16,269 nucleotides of DNA, taken from assembly GCA_905236225.1 (NCBI GenBank), contig CAJOPM010000184.1:1-16269 (forward strand), read 5' to 3'. The notes below the pieces were generated by a model. It had not been told where the DNA came from. It made no database searches and was given only the letters and a program-made list of their open reading frames with translations. Of the stretch, positions 1 to 7,451 are shown piece after piece (within the stretch, counting starts at the first letter, position 1; every line of letters starts with the position of its first letter). This DNA is from an uncultured Eubacterium sp. (GTDB lineage Bacteria; Bacillota; Clostridia; Lachnospirales; Lachnospiraceae). The position numbers and the translations under genes were made by a program.

Positions 1-8
1 ATGTAAAA

Positions 9-878
9 TTATTTAGCTATCGTTTCAATGGCCTTTTTCTTAACGAAAAGGTTTTTGAGTTTCTTTAACATATTTCTTGTGATAAGTCCTTCGGGGAATG
101 CCATAAGTACGATGATAAGGATTACACCGTATATAATCTGAGCGTAGATAGCAAGCGAGCTTGGTATCCATTTATTAAGCCCCCAAAGAATAGGCACCGA
201 TATAATCATACCAAACTGAGTATATCTTCCGCCGACGAACATCATGGTCATGATATTTAGAAGCATGGAAAATCCAAATGTCTCAGGATATACAATACGC
301 ATCTGGAAAGCATAAATGCTTCCTGCGATTCCGGCAAGAACAGAAGTTAGAGTCAGTCCCAGGACAGTCATCCATTTAACATTTATTCCCAGCGTTCTTG
401 CCATATCCTGATCTGTTTCAATGCTTTCGAATGCACGGCCAAAGCGTGATTTTTCAAATCGCCATAGGAATATTCCGATTATCACTGTAATAATGATGGC
501 ATAGACAACCAGGTTATCAACTTTTTTTACTCCTGCAATACCCCTGGCACCTCCGAGAAACGGAATGTTTCTTACTACCGATTGTATAATAAAAATCAGC
601 GCCATGGAAGATACAGCGGTAACAATTCCTTTGGTTCTTGAAAAGCCCAGTGCAGGCAGAAATCCCAAAAGTCCCGAAATAATTATGGAAATAAGCATAC
701 ATATCCCAAACGGAAGCGAAAGCTTAGCTGAAGCATAAGCCGTAGCATAGCCGCCTATACACATACAGTAGACTGTACCGTTGTATAAAAGGCCCGCCTT
801 AAAAGGAACGTATGCAGCCCATGTCATTATTAAATATACGCATACAAAAATTAAAAAATACGATGCTTGTGTCGACAT
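9..878 (-). CDS. livM: Branched-chain amino acid-type ABC transporter, permease LivM
   Basis: This is a 289-residue integral membrane protein of the LivM family, one of two permeases forming the membrane channel of a high-affinity amino acid (or related amide/urea) importer. Hydrophobic segments fill residues 7-25, 57-76, 87-101, 124-139, 170-190, 203-216 and 242-260. The cytoplasmic coupling loop that docks on the ATPases is recognisable around residues 144-170 (RFGRAFESIETDQDMARTLG), followed by the usual small-residue helix LAGIAGSIYAF and the late FPEGL motif typical of LivM C-termini. The ATG at 878 is preceded by a strong AAAGGAGG site. The gene follows livH after an 18-bp gap and is the last gene of the cluster in view; its stop codon lies 8 bp from the window edge, so a downstream gene (possibly the binding protein) cannot be seen. 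The substrate is inferred from family only. Confidence 0.9.
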   Translation of the reverse strand: MSTQASYFLIFVCVYLIMTWAAYVPFKAGLLYNGTVYCMCIGGYATAYASAKLSLPFGICMLISIIISGLLGFLPALGFSRTKGIVTAVSSMALIFIIQSVVRNIPFLGGARGIAGVKKVDNLVVYAIIITVIIGIFLWRFEKSRFGRAFESIETDQDMARTLGINVKWMTVLGLTLTSVLAGIAGSIYAFQMRIVYPETFGFSMLLNIMTMMFVGGRYTQFGMIISVPILWGLNKWIPSSLAIYAQIIYGVILIIVLMAFPEGLITRNMLKKLKNLFVKKKAIETIAK

Positions 879-896
879 TTATACATACCTCCTTTC

Positions 897-1772
897 TTAT
901 TTGTTGCTTCCGAACAGTCCGTCCGGTTTCCAAATGATTATTGCCATCATAATTCCGTAGAATATAACCTCTGTCCAGCTGCCGGGGAGGTATGCTAAGG
1001 CAAGAGATTCTACAAGTCCCATAAGCAGACAAGAAAAAAGTCCTCCCTTAAGATTGCCCATTCCGGCAAACAGCATCAGCACCACGGCTTTAGTGCCGAA
1101 TGTATCACCTAAAGACGGTCCGTTTGTACCGATGGTCATAATCAGCATCAGTGAAATGACGCCGGCAAGGATACCGGATATCGCGAATCCTATAATACCG
1201 GTCTTTCCAAATGGTATACCGAGCATCTGAGATACGCGAAGGTTTTGGCTCATAGCTCTCATTGAGCGACCTGTTTGAGTATGATACATAACACGCATCA
1301 ATATAATCGCAACAACTACAGCTAAGATTAGTGTAACAATATTAGCAACCGACAGGCGTATCAGTCCGATTGTAAGAGTGGCACCGCCGCCTCTCATTGA
1401 CTCGGGATAAGCAAAATTACCGCCGTTGTTTACAAACTGTGACATTACCTCGGTGCATATTATACCAACGCCCATCGCAAGAACGATAGTCTCAAGCGTT
1501 GCACCTCTTTTACACAAAGGTCTAAATAGTGGCTCTGTCGCGGCGGTTAGCGCCGTTCCGACTATAAACATAACAATAACTGAAAGTACTACGTTTTCGC
1601 CGCTGTGATTTAGGACAATCCAGCCGACAGCCATGGTAACCATGCAGATGTTTGCAAAACCCTGATGCACTATATCTCTGACAAGCACCATAACATTCAT
1701 TGCAAGAACCAAAAGAGCATATATGGCTCCTGTAGCAAGTCCTGTGATGACCTGTGCGATAAAGCCCTGCAT
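897..1772 (-). CDS. livH: Branched-chain amino acid-type ABC transporter, permease LivH
   Basis: This is a 291-residue membrane protein of the LivH family, the partner permease of the LivM-like protein just downstream. The N-terminus (MQGFIAQVITGLATGAIYALLVLAM) matches the usual LivH start, which enters the first membrane helix directly without a signal peptide. Further hydrophobic segments lie at about 61-78, 95-110, 139-160, 192-212, 228-238 and 268-281. The EAA-like cytoplasmic loop is at 167-190 (TGRSMRAMSQNLRVSQMLG), and the C-terminus has the family-typical WKPDGLFG. The ATG at 1772 has an AAAGGAG site 10 bases upstream. A stop codon TAA of a tiny upstream reading frame overlaps this ATG as TAATG. 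The protein lies between livF (36 bp upstream) and livM and should assemble with both ATPases in one complex. Confidence 0.9.
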   Translation of the reverse strand: MQGFIAQVITGLATGAIYALLVLAMNVMVLVRDIVHQGFANICMVTMAVGWIVLNHSGENVVLSVIVMFIVGTALTAATEPLFRPLCKRGATLETIVLAMGVGIICTEVMSQFVNNGGNFAYPESMRGGGATLTIGLIRLSVANIVTLILAVVVAIILMRVMYHTQTGRSMRAMSQNLRVSQMLGIPFGKTGIIGFAISGILAGVISLMLIMTIGTNGPSLGDTFGTKAVVLMLFAGMGNLKGGLFSCLLMGLVESLALAYLPGSWTEVIFYGIMMAIIIWKPDGLFGSNK

Positions 1773-1807
1773 TATTTAACCACTCCTTTCCGGATATATT
1801 TATACAT
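1772..1807 (-). other. Possible 11-codon reading frame between livF and livH
   Basis: A short frame reading MYKYIRKGVVK starts at an ATG at 1807, 2 bases after the livF stop codon, and ends at a TAA that overlaps the livH ATG as TAATG. A GGGAGGAG sequence sits at good spacing before its ATG, though the same bases also encode the LivF C-terminus. The arrangement would let ribosomes finishing livF translate into livH. It may be only a chance frame in the gap; no homology can be claimed for so short a peptide. Confidence 0.2.
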
Positions 1808-1808
1808 A

Positions 1809-2510
1809 TCAATCTCCTCCCAAATAAGCACTTATAACCTTAGGATCATTAATCAGCTCATCAGAGCGTCCGTTCATTATTGTCTCGCCCATATCAAGTA
1901 CGTATCCTCTGTCAGAGTACTGAAGAGATTTTCTGGCATTTTGCTCTGATAAGAGTATAGTCAGACCTTCATCTCTAAGTTCAACCAAAATCTTAAAGAT
2001 TTTATCGACGTAGGCGGGAGAAAGTGCCAGTGACGGCTCATCAAGAAGAACCAGCTTGGGATCTCCTATTATAGCTCTGCTTATGGCAAGCATCTGCTGT
2101 TCGCCTCCCGAGAGGGTTCCTGCAAGCTGGCTTCTGCGGTCATACAAAATAGGAAATCTGTCATAGATACTCTGGATGTTTTTTGAAAATGCGCCGCCAT
2201 TGTGAAATGTGCCAAGCTGAAGGTTTTCAAGCACGGTAAGGTTTGCAAGCATACCCCTGCCTTCCGGGACAACCGATATACCGCTTTTTATAACCTTATC
2301 GGTGCTGAGGTTAGTGATGTCCTTGCCATCAAATATAACCTTGCCTCTCTTAGCTTTTTGAAGCCCCAAAATACAGTTGATAAGGGTTGATTTTCCTGCT
2401 CCGTTAGATCCGATAAGAGCGACGATCTCACCTTTGTTGACTGTAAGATCAACCTTTTTGATAGCACAAATCGGACCATAATATACACTTAAATCTTCTA
2501 CTTTAATCAT
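1809..2510 (-). CDS. livF: Branched-chain amino acid-type ABC transporter, ATPase LivF
   Basis: This 233-residue cytoplasmic ATPase energises the LivHM channel as a heterodimer with LivG. All core motifs are present: Walker A GSNGAGKST at 34-42, the LivF-typical VPEGRGM at 81-87, a full signature LSGGEQQ at 133-139, and Walker B LVLLDEPS at 153-160 with catalytic Glu158. The switch position reads LLSEQN (186-191) instead of a histidine, a known trait of LivF proteins. The frame stays open upstream to 2600, but the ATG at 2510 is chosen because the protein then starts with the family-standard MIKVEDLSVYYG and does not overlap livG, whose stop lies 1 base upstream. A GGAGG lies about 18 bases before the ATG inside livG, so initiation is probably coupled to livG termination. 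Confidence 0.9.
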   Translation of the reverse strand: MIKVEDLSVYYGPICAIKKVDLTVNKGEIVALIGSNGAGKSTLINCILGLQKAKRGKVIFDGKDITNLSTDKVIKSGISVVPEGRGMLANLTVLENLQLGTFHNGGAFSKNIQSIYDRFPILYDRRSQLAGTLSGGEQQMLAISRAIIGDPKLVLLDEPSLALSPAYVDKIFKILVELRDEGLTILLSEQNARKSLQYSDRGYVLDMGETIMNGRSDELINDPKVISAYLGGD

Positions 2511-2511
2511 A

Positions 2512-3273
2512 TTAGTCTGTTCCAAGATATGCCTCCAATACTTTCGGATCCCGCTGAACTTCTTCAGGCAGGCCCTCGGCGATTTTGACGCCGAACTCAA
2601 TTGCGGTTACTACATCTGATACTTTGGTGACCAGCTTTACATCATGAGCAATAAGCATAATAGTGGTGCCGCGTTTTTTCAGTTTGAAAATAATTTGCTG
2701 CATAAACTCCGATTCCTCAGCGCCCATACCTGCGGTTGGCTCATCGAGAAGCAAAAGTTTTGGCTCCATTGCCATAGCTCTTGCTATCTGCAGAAGATGC
2801 TGATCAGCCCATGCAATATCACCGGCCCATCTGTCGTAAGATTTTTCAAGTCCTACAAAACGAAGATTTTCCATTGCTTTTTCAGCAATTTCCTTTTCCT
2901 GTTTTGATTTGCCAAATGGCGCATGCAAGAATGTCCCTATTAAATCGGTTTTGGTCTTGCAGAAAAATCCGCTCATTGCATTATCAAGCACGCTCATCCT
3001 GGGCATAATTTTTGGCGTCTGAAAGGTTCTGCTGATTCCGCATCTGGCCACTTCATGTGCCGCCAAGCCGGTAATATCCTGACCGTCAAAAGTGATAGTC
3101 CCACTGGTGGGGGCAAACACTCCGGTGATTACATTGTAGGTAGTGGTCTTTCCGGAGCCGTTAGGTCCGATAAGCCCGTGAACTGTGCCTTGCTTAACAT
3201 CAAGATCTACATCTATTAAAGCTTTGACACCGCCGAAGTTTTTGCACACTTTATCAGCCACTAATATCCCCAT
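2512..3273 (-). CDS. livG: Branched-chain amino acid-type ABC transporter, ATPase LivG (altered signature motif)
   Basis: This 253-residue ATPase is the LivG-type partner of LivF. Walker A is GPNGSGKTT at 36-44, the Q-loop region contains SRTFQTPKI at 81-89, Walker B is LLLLDEPTAG at 173-182 with catalytic Glu178, and the H-loop histidine is His210 in LIAHD. The C-terminal AYLGTD is typical of the Liv ATPases. The odd point is the ABC signature: where LivG proteins normally read LSYGQQ, this protein reads IAWADQ at 153-158, so both the serine and the glycine that touch ATP across the dimer are replaced by alanine. The reading frame is otherwise intact. It is the first gene of the cluster, with an excellent AGGAGG site 7 bases before the ATG at 3273 and a 171-bp AT-rich upstream region that separates it from the histidine kinase gene. 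Confidence 0.88.
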   Translation of the reverse strand: MGILVADKVCKNFGGVKALIDVDLDVKQGTVHGLIGPNGSGKTTTYNVITGVFAPTSGTITFDGQDITGLAAHEVARCGISRTFQTPKIMPRMSVLDNAMSGFFCKTKTDLIGTFLHAPFGKSKQEKEIAEKAMENLRFVGLEKSYDRWAGDIAWADQHLLQIARAMAMEPKLLLLDEPTAGMGAEESEFMQQIIFKLKKRGTTIMLIAHDVKLVTKVSDVVTAIEFGVKIAEGLPEEVQRDPKVLEAYLGTD

Positions 3274-3410
3274 AGCTATCCTCCTCTCTCTAAACTTTAG
3301 TAAAAATTAACAAACAAAATTTAATATTTACCTTTTGTTTATAAAAAATTAATATTTCTTTGTGTGATGGGTTTAAAATCCTTGTGAAATTTATGTGAAA
3401 TATTAAGAAA
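3274..3410 (-). promoter_or_regulatory. AT-rich upstream region of livG with phased TTCACA direct repeats
   Basis: The gene-free stretch upstream of livG is very AT-rich and should carry its promoter, but I cannot assign a convincing -35/-10 pair. On the minus strand it contains two direct copies of ATTTCACA (plus-strand 3394-3401 and 3383-3390) exactly 11 bp apart, and a weaker ATCACA copy (3363-3368) about two helical turns further on. TTCACA repeats at 11-bp phase resemble operators of OmpR/PhoP-family regulators, and such a regulator is encoded nearby. The assignment is inference. Confidence 0.35.
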
Positions 3411-3431
3411 ATCCCCTCGAAAAGAGGGGAT
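3411..3431 (-). terminator. Intrinsic terminator after the histidine kinase gene
   Basis: On the minus strand the sequence ATCCCCTC-TTTTC-GAGGGGAT forms a perfect 8-bp stem with a 5-base loop, followed directly by TTTCTTAAT. It lies 14 bases after the histidine kinase stop codon and is a good Rho-independent terminator for the gdpP-to-kinase transcript. It also insulates the liv cluster from that operon. Confidence 0.85.
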
Positions 3432-3444
3432 GATGAACAGATGA

Positions 3445-4908
3445 TTAGCGGTTGTTGGCTGTAAAATAAAACCAAAACCTGGTATATTGATTTTCTTCTA
3501 TATCTACGCCGTATTCGCTCTTGTGAAGATCTGCAATCTCCTTAACTATAGATAAACCTACGCCCGAGCTTGCGGCATCTTTGTCAAAAGGATTGATGCG
3601 ATAGTATTTATTCCATATCATATGAACCTTGTCTGTGGGGATTTTACCGCCGTTATCTTTGATTTCCAAAAGAACTCTGTTAGAGCTTTTACTTACGGAT
3701 ACTTCTATGGTTCCACCGCCGTATTTCATAGCATTAGATATAAGATTTGACATCAGTTGTTCTATGCGATCTTTATCGGCATTGATATAGCAGTCGTCAT
3801 CGCAATGGTAGTAAAAGCTGTATTTGTCTTTATCAGATACTTCTTCTATAGATTTGACATATTCGCCGGCGAGAAGCGATAGATCAAAATCGCTAAACCT
3901 AAGTTCTTGTCTGCCGGCCTGAAGCTTAGCAAGATCCAAAGTTGCATTTACAAATTCGGAGAGCTTATCGGACTGGGAAATGATTACGTCCAGGTGAGCA
4001 TTTCGCTTTGCAGGGTTATCGCCTGAGATGTTTTGAATCATTTCAGCATAAGCTTTAATCATGGTAAGCGGGGTTCTAAGATCGTGAGAAAGGTTAGCAA
4101 CCATTTCACGGCGCATCTCTTCGTACTCGGCAAAGTGTTCTACAGATTGATTCATAAGGTCTGAGAGAGTATCAAGTTCCGTATAGCCGCTTTCGGGAAA
4201 CACTACGCTATAGTCGCCCGTAGACAAGAGTTTTGCCTGTTTGGTGATATCATCAATCGGCCTGAAAAATATCTTTACCAAAAAGCGGCATAGAAAAAAT
4301 GCAAAAATCAATATCACACCGACTATCTCCAAAAGACGCGTGGTAAGGTCTCTAAGCTGGGATTGCTCTTTTGTTGCAGCGGTAGTTACAAGTAGAATTT
4401 CGCGTACGTTATCATGCATGGCAATAAGCTGACCGTAAAGTACCCAGGTATGCTCATTTTCATCTTTTAGATTGATGACAAAATTTCCATCACTCTCATC
4501 AAGGCTCGAGACAATCTGTGATATGTCGTAATTAACCGTCGGCCAGTCGTCATAAACACTCAAATCAGACGGATCTATTAATATAGTGCCTTCTTCGGTT
4601 ATGACTCTTACGGAAAATTCTCCGGAATGAAGCGCAACTCGAATGGAGTTTTCAAAAACAGCGCTGCCGTATGTTGTGGAAATTGAACGCGCAGTCTCCT
4701 GAAGTTTGGATTTTGTGGTTTCGTATAGCATAGAGCTAAGAGAAAGAAGTAAAACCAAAGCTATGATAAATATTATAAATGCGGTAAGAGATATGAGCAT
4801 CCAATAAAGACGCATATGAAGAGCGCGTTTTGTTGATTTATGGCGCCCGTTATTTATAGGGGGCATCTTTCCCCCTGCTTTTTTTGTAAATAAATTATTC
4901 TCCTGCAT
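3445..4908 (-). CDS. Membrane sensor histidine kinase, OmpR-partner type
   Basis: This 487-residue sensor kinase would autophosphorylate and pass phosphate to the response regulator encoded just upstream. A short basic cytoplasmic N-terminus leads to a membrane helix (about 35-58), an extracytoplasmic sensor region (about 60-190), a second helix (about 192-211), a HAMP linker (about 211-263), a HisKA domain with phospho-acceptor His275 in SHDLRTPL, and a HATPase domain with N-box NLISNAMKYG (388-397) and G2 box SSGVGLSIVK. The G1 box reads DNGGKIP (418-424), not the usual DNGxGIP, so Lys422 replaces the second glycine. The ATG at 4908 overlaps the regulator gene by 14 bp with AGGA 10 bases upstream; an alternative ATG at 4866 has a GGGGGAAAG site and would shorten the protein by 14 residues. 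The stimulus cannot be told from sequence. Confidence 0.88.
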   Translation of the reverse strand: MQENNLFTKKAGGKMPPINNGRHKSTKRALHMRLYWMLISLTAFIIFIIALVLLLSLSSMLYETTKSKLQETARSISTTYGSAVFENSIRVALHSGEFSVRVITEEGTILIDPSDLSVYDDWPTVNYDISQIVSSLDESDGNFVINLKDENEHTWVLYGQLIAMHDNVREILLVTTAATKEQSQLRDLTTRLLEIVGVILIFAFFLCRFLVKIFFRPIDDITKQAKLLSTGDYSVVFPESGYTELDTLSDLMNQSVEHFAEYEEMRREMVANLSHDLRTPLTMIKAYAEMIQNISGDNPAKRNAHLDVIISQSDKLSEFVNATLDLAKLQAGRQELRFSDFDLSLLAGEYVKSIEEVSDKDKYSFYYHCDDDCYINADKDRIEQLMSNLISNAMKYGGGTIEVSVSKSSNRVLLEIKDNGGKIPTDKVHMIWNKYYRINPFDKDAASSGVGLSIVKEIADLHKSEYGVDIEENQYTRFWFYFTANNR

Positions 4909-5596
4909 CGAATTTGTATCCTATACCGCGTGCGGTCACAATGTAATCTCTGCAAATGCCCAGAGATTGACGAAGCATCTTAATATGAGTATCAACAGTT
5001 CGTCCGTCTCCTACATAGTCGTAGCCCCAAATATTATTAAGAAGCTGACCTCTTGAAAAAACAATCTGAGGATGCTGAGCCATAAATGTCAAAAGTTCGT
5101 ATTCTTTACGCGTTAAATTATCAAGCTTCTTGCCGTCAACATATACACTGTACTGGTCTTTGTGTATGGTAAGATGAGGAAACGAGATAATAGGATCTTC
5201 ATCTGAAGTGCTGCCGGATTCATCTTTTGACGATTTGTTATTGCGAGTGATGATGACGTTGATTCTGGCCATAAGCTCTTTGGGTGAAAATGGTTTTACC
5301 ATATAATCATCAATTCCAAGACTAAACCCGTACAATTTGTCATATTCCTCGCCTCTTGCAGACAAAACAAGCACAGGTATGTCCTTTGTTTTTTTAATCT
5401 TCTCATATGCCGTAAAGCCGTCTATTCCCGGCATCATAAGATCCATAATTATTACATCGAAATCCTGATCTTGGCAACATTCAATCGCCGCAACGCCGTT
5501 TTCGGCTTCAACGACATCGTAGCCATAGGCCAGGGCATATTCGCGGATTGCTTCACGAATCATAGCCTCATCATCAACTATAAGAATTCTACTCAT
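4895..5596 (-). CDS. OmpR-family DNA-binding response regulator
   Basis: This is a 233-residue two-component response regulator. The N-terminal receiver domain (1-118) has acidic pocket Asp8/Asp9 in VDDE, phospho-acceptor Asp52 in IIMDLMMPG, Ser79 at the switch position and conserved Lys101 in VKPF. The C-terminal winged-helix domain (about 138-230) has the family pattern LTRKEYELLTFMAQHPQ, the GRTVDTHIKMLRQSL recognition helix and the final RGIGYKF. The ATG at 5596 is preceded by AAAGGGG. It sits 47 bp after dnaB with a strong hairpin in the gap, and overlaps the start of the kinase gene, so the pair is almost certainly cognate. Target genes are unknown; the phased repeats upstream of livG are one candidate site. 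Confidence 0.92.
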   Translation of the reverse strand: MSRILIVDDEAMIREAIREYALAYGYDVVEAENGVAAIECCQDQDFDVIIMDLMMPGIDGFTAYEKIKKTKDIPVLVLSARGEEYDKLYGFSLGIDDYMVKPFSPKELMARINVIITRNNKSSKDESGSTSDEDPIISFPHLTIHKDQYSVYVDGKKLDNLTRKEYELLTFMAQHPQIVFSRGQLLNNIWGYDYVGDGRTVDTHIKMLRQSLGICRDYIVTARGIGYKFDAGE

Positions 5597-5613
5597 AATT
5601 TCCCCTTTGCATT

Positions 5614-5635
5614 CAAGTCTTTCTCGAAAGACTTG
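5614..5635 (-). promoter_or_regulatory. Perfect hairpin between dnaB and the response regulator gene
   Basis: The arms CAAGTCTTTC and GAAAGACTTG are exact reverse complements separated by 2 bases, giving a stem of about 9 bp with a tetraloop in RNA. It starts 8 bases after the dnaB stop codon and ends about 6 bases before the Shine-Dalgarno sequence of the regulator gene. No U-run follows on the minus strand (AATGCAAAGGGG), so it is not a normal intrinsic terminator; an mRNA processing or stability element, or a protein-binding palindrome, is more likely. Confidence 0.55.
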
Positions 5636-5643
5636 GCACTATA

Positions 5644-6984
5644 CTAGCGGCCTCTTTCAGGTTCAAGGTTTGCAAATTTAGTGTAATTAGGCAGCCATAA
5701 AAGACGTTTGGTGCCGACAGGGCCGTTTCTTTGCTTGGCAATTATAACTTCGGCAATGCCTTTATCTTCAGTGTCGGGATGGTAATAGTCATCACGGTAG
5801 ATAAATAAAACGACATCGGCATCTTGCTCGATTGCACCGGATTCTCTAAGGTCTGAGAGCATGGGTCTGTGATCGGGGCGCTGCTCAACTGCACGTGATA
5901 GCTGAGAGAGCGCTATAATCGGAACGTCAAGTTCTCTTGCAAGAGCCTTTAAAGAACGCGATATGTCTGATATTTGTTGCTGCCTGGAATCTGTATGTCC
6001 ATCCCCCTGCATTAATTGCAGGTAGTCGATTATTATAAGACCTAAATTGTGCTCTAATTTAAAACGTCTGCATTTAGAACGCATAAGAGGAATGGTAATA
6101 GCGCCGGTGTCATCTATTATAAGATTTGAATTGGCGATATCCTGAGCGCCTGCAGTAAGCGCACGCCACTGATCATGCGTCAAATTACCGGTTCTTAGAG
6201 CTTGAGCATCGAGCCTGGCTTCCATTGCAAACAATCTGTTCATAAGCTGTTCTTTTGACATTTCCAGGCTGAATATGGCGGTAGGTATATTTGAGTGAAA
6301 TGCAACGTGCTGCGCAATATTAAGCGCAAGGGCTGTCTTGCCCATAGAAGGACGCGCTGCAAGCAATATTAAGTCCGAGTTTTGAAGACCTGAAAGAGCG
6401 TTGTCCAAATCAGTAAAGCCCGTTGCTATACCCGTGATACTACCTGTCTGCCTTGAAAGCTGTTCTATTCGGCGAAGAGTATTAAGGACAATTTCCTTAA
6501 CCGGGGTGTAATTGGAATCATTACCCGTATTAAGGAGCTGAAAAATATTCTTCTCCGTCATATCAAGAATATCAAGGAGCGGCGCCTTTGCCTGATAACA
6601 GGCCGCCGAAATTTCATCCGAAGCTTTGATAAGACGTCTTAGGACGGCTTTTTCTCTGACTATTTCGGCATATGCCTTGGCGTTTGCCGAAGTGGGAACG
6701 GCAGAGAGTATCTCACGTATATAAGACATAGAGCTTACTTCATCCGGCACATCCTTGGTTTTTAAATGGTTTTGCAAGGTGACAAGGTCTACGGGAATAT
6801 TTTCATTGGTCATCTCAACAATGTTGTCAAATATTATACCGAAGGTTTTTTGGTAAAAATCCTCTCCGGTAAGTATTTCGGATACAGTAATAACAGCATC
6901 CTTGTCCATAAGCATAGAACCGATAACCGACTGCTCGGCCTTAAAATCCTGTGGTAGTTCTTTTCTGATTAAAGCCTCATCCAT
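5644..6984 (-). CDS. dnaB: Replicative DNA helicase DnaB
   Basis: This is the hexameric helicase that unwinds DNA ahead of the replication fork. The 446-residue length is normal and intein-free. The N-terminal domain covers about 12-115, a linker follows to about 170, and the RecA-like motor domain runs to the end: Walker A ARPSMGKT at 210-217, catalytic Glu241 in SLEMS, Walker B LIIIDYLQLM at 317-326, LSQLSR at 359-364, DLRESGAIEQDAD at 378-390, and the C-terminal AKQRNGP. The frame stays open to 7071, but the ATG at 6984 is chosen because it yields the standard N-terminus, has TAAGGAG 7 bases upstream overlapping the rplI stop, and avoids overlapping rplI. The gap to rplI is 10 bp. The order gdpP-rplI-dnaB is conserved in Firmicutes. 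Confidence 0.96.
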   Translation of the reverse strand: MDEALIRKELPQDFKAEQSVIGSMLMDKDAVITVSEILTGEDFYQKTFGIIFDNIVEMTNENIPVDLVTLQNHLKTKDVPDEVSSMSYIREILSAVPTSANAKAYAEIVREKAVLRRLIKASDEISAACYQAKAPLLDILDMTEKNIFQLLNTGNDSNYTPVKEIVLNTLRRIEQLSRQTGSITGIATGFTDLDNALSGLQNSDLILLAARPSMGKTALALNIAQHVAFHSNIPTAIFSLEMSKEQLMNRLFAMEARLDAQALRTGNLTHDQWRALTAGAQDIANSNLIIDDTGAITIPLMRSKCRRFKLEHNLGLIIIDYLQLMQGDGHTDSRQQQISDISRSLKALARELDVPIIALSQLSRAVEQRPDHRPMLSDLRESGAIEQDADVVLFIYRDDYYHPDTEDKGIAEVIIAKQRNGPVGTKRLLWLPNYTKFANLEPERGR

Positions 6985-6994
6985 GGCTATCTCC

Positions 6995-7441
6995 TTACTT
7001 TTCTGAAATATGGACGTTGATTTGCGCGCATACTTTTGGGTGCAGTTTGATATCGACACTATGCATGCCAAAAGTATTAAGAGGCTCTGCTAATGCCATC
7101 TTCTTCTTATCGAGCGTAAGATCATGCTGGATTTTTGCCTGCTGCGCAATCTCTTTAGTAGAAACAGAGCCGAATGCTCTGCCGCTTGTTCCCGATTGCA
7201 TCTTGATTTCAATCGTAATATCTTTAAGCTTTTCTTTGAGAGCAAGCGCATCTTCGTAGTGCTGTTTATCTTGTTTTTCTTTATTCTTCTGTTGGAGTTT
7301 AAGATCGTTTCTTGCTTTTGCGGTAGCCTCCATGGCAAGGCCCTTTGGAATTAGCTGGTTTCTGGCATAGGGATCTGAAACCTTTACAAGGTCGCCCTTT
7401 TTGCCGAGAGATTTTACATCATTTAATAATATGACTTCCAT
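6995..7441 (-). CDS. rplI: 50S ribosomal protein L9
   Basis: This 148-residue ribosomal protein binds 23S rRNA near the L1 stalk base and helps keep the reading frame. The N-terminal RNA-binding domain is clear: MEVILLNDVKSLGKKGDLVKVSDPYARNQLIPKGLA (1-36) is the L9 hallmark. It is followed by a long charged connecting helix (about 40-78) and a C-terminal domain with GRAFGSVSTKEIA (86-98). Length is normal. The start at 7441 is fixed by the conserved N-terminus and a perfect AGGAGG 6 bases upstream; the site overlaps the gdpP stop codon as TAGGAGG, with a 10-bp gap between genes, suggesting translational coupling to gdpP. Confidence 0.97.
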   Translation of the reverse strand: MEVILLNDVKSLGKKGDLVKVSDPYARNQLIPKGLAMEATAKARNDLKLQQKNKEKQDKQHYEDALALKEKLKDITIEIKMQSGTSGRAFGSVSTKEIAQQAKIQHDLTLDKKKMALAEPLNTFGMHSVDIKLHPKVCAQINVHISEK

Positions 7442-7451
7442 TTGTTGCCTC

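Noticed and set aside
5614..5635. Intrinsic terminator between dnaB and the response regulator
   Set aside because: The stem is strong but no T-run follows on either strand.
6985..7071. N-terminal extension of dnaB by 29 residues
   Set aside because: It overlaps rplI in another frame, lacks a DnaB-like sequence, and the ATG at 6984 has a far better ribosome site and a standard N-terminus.
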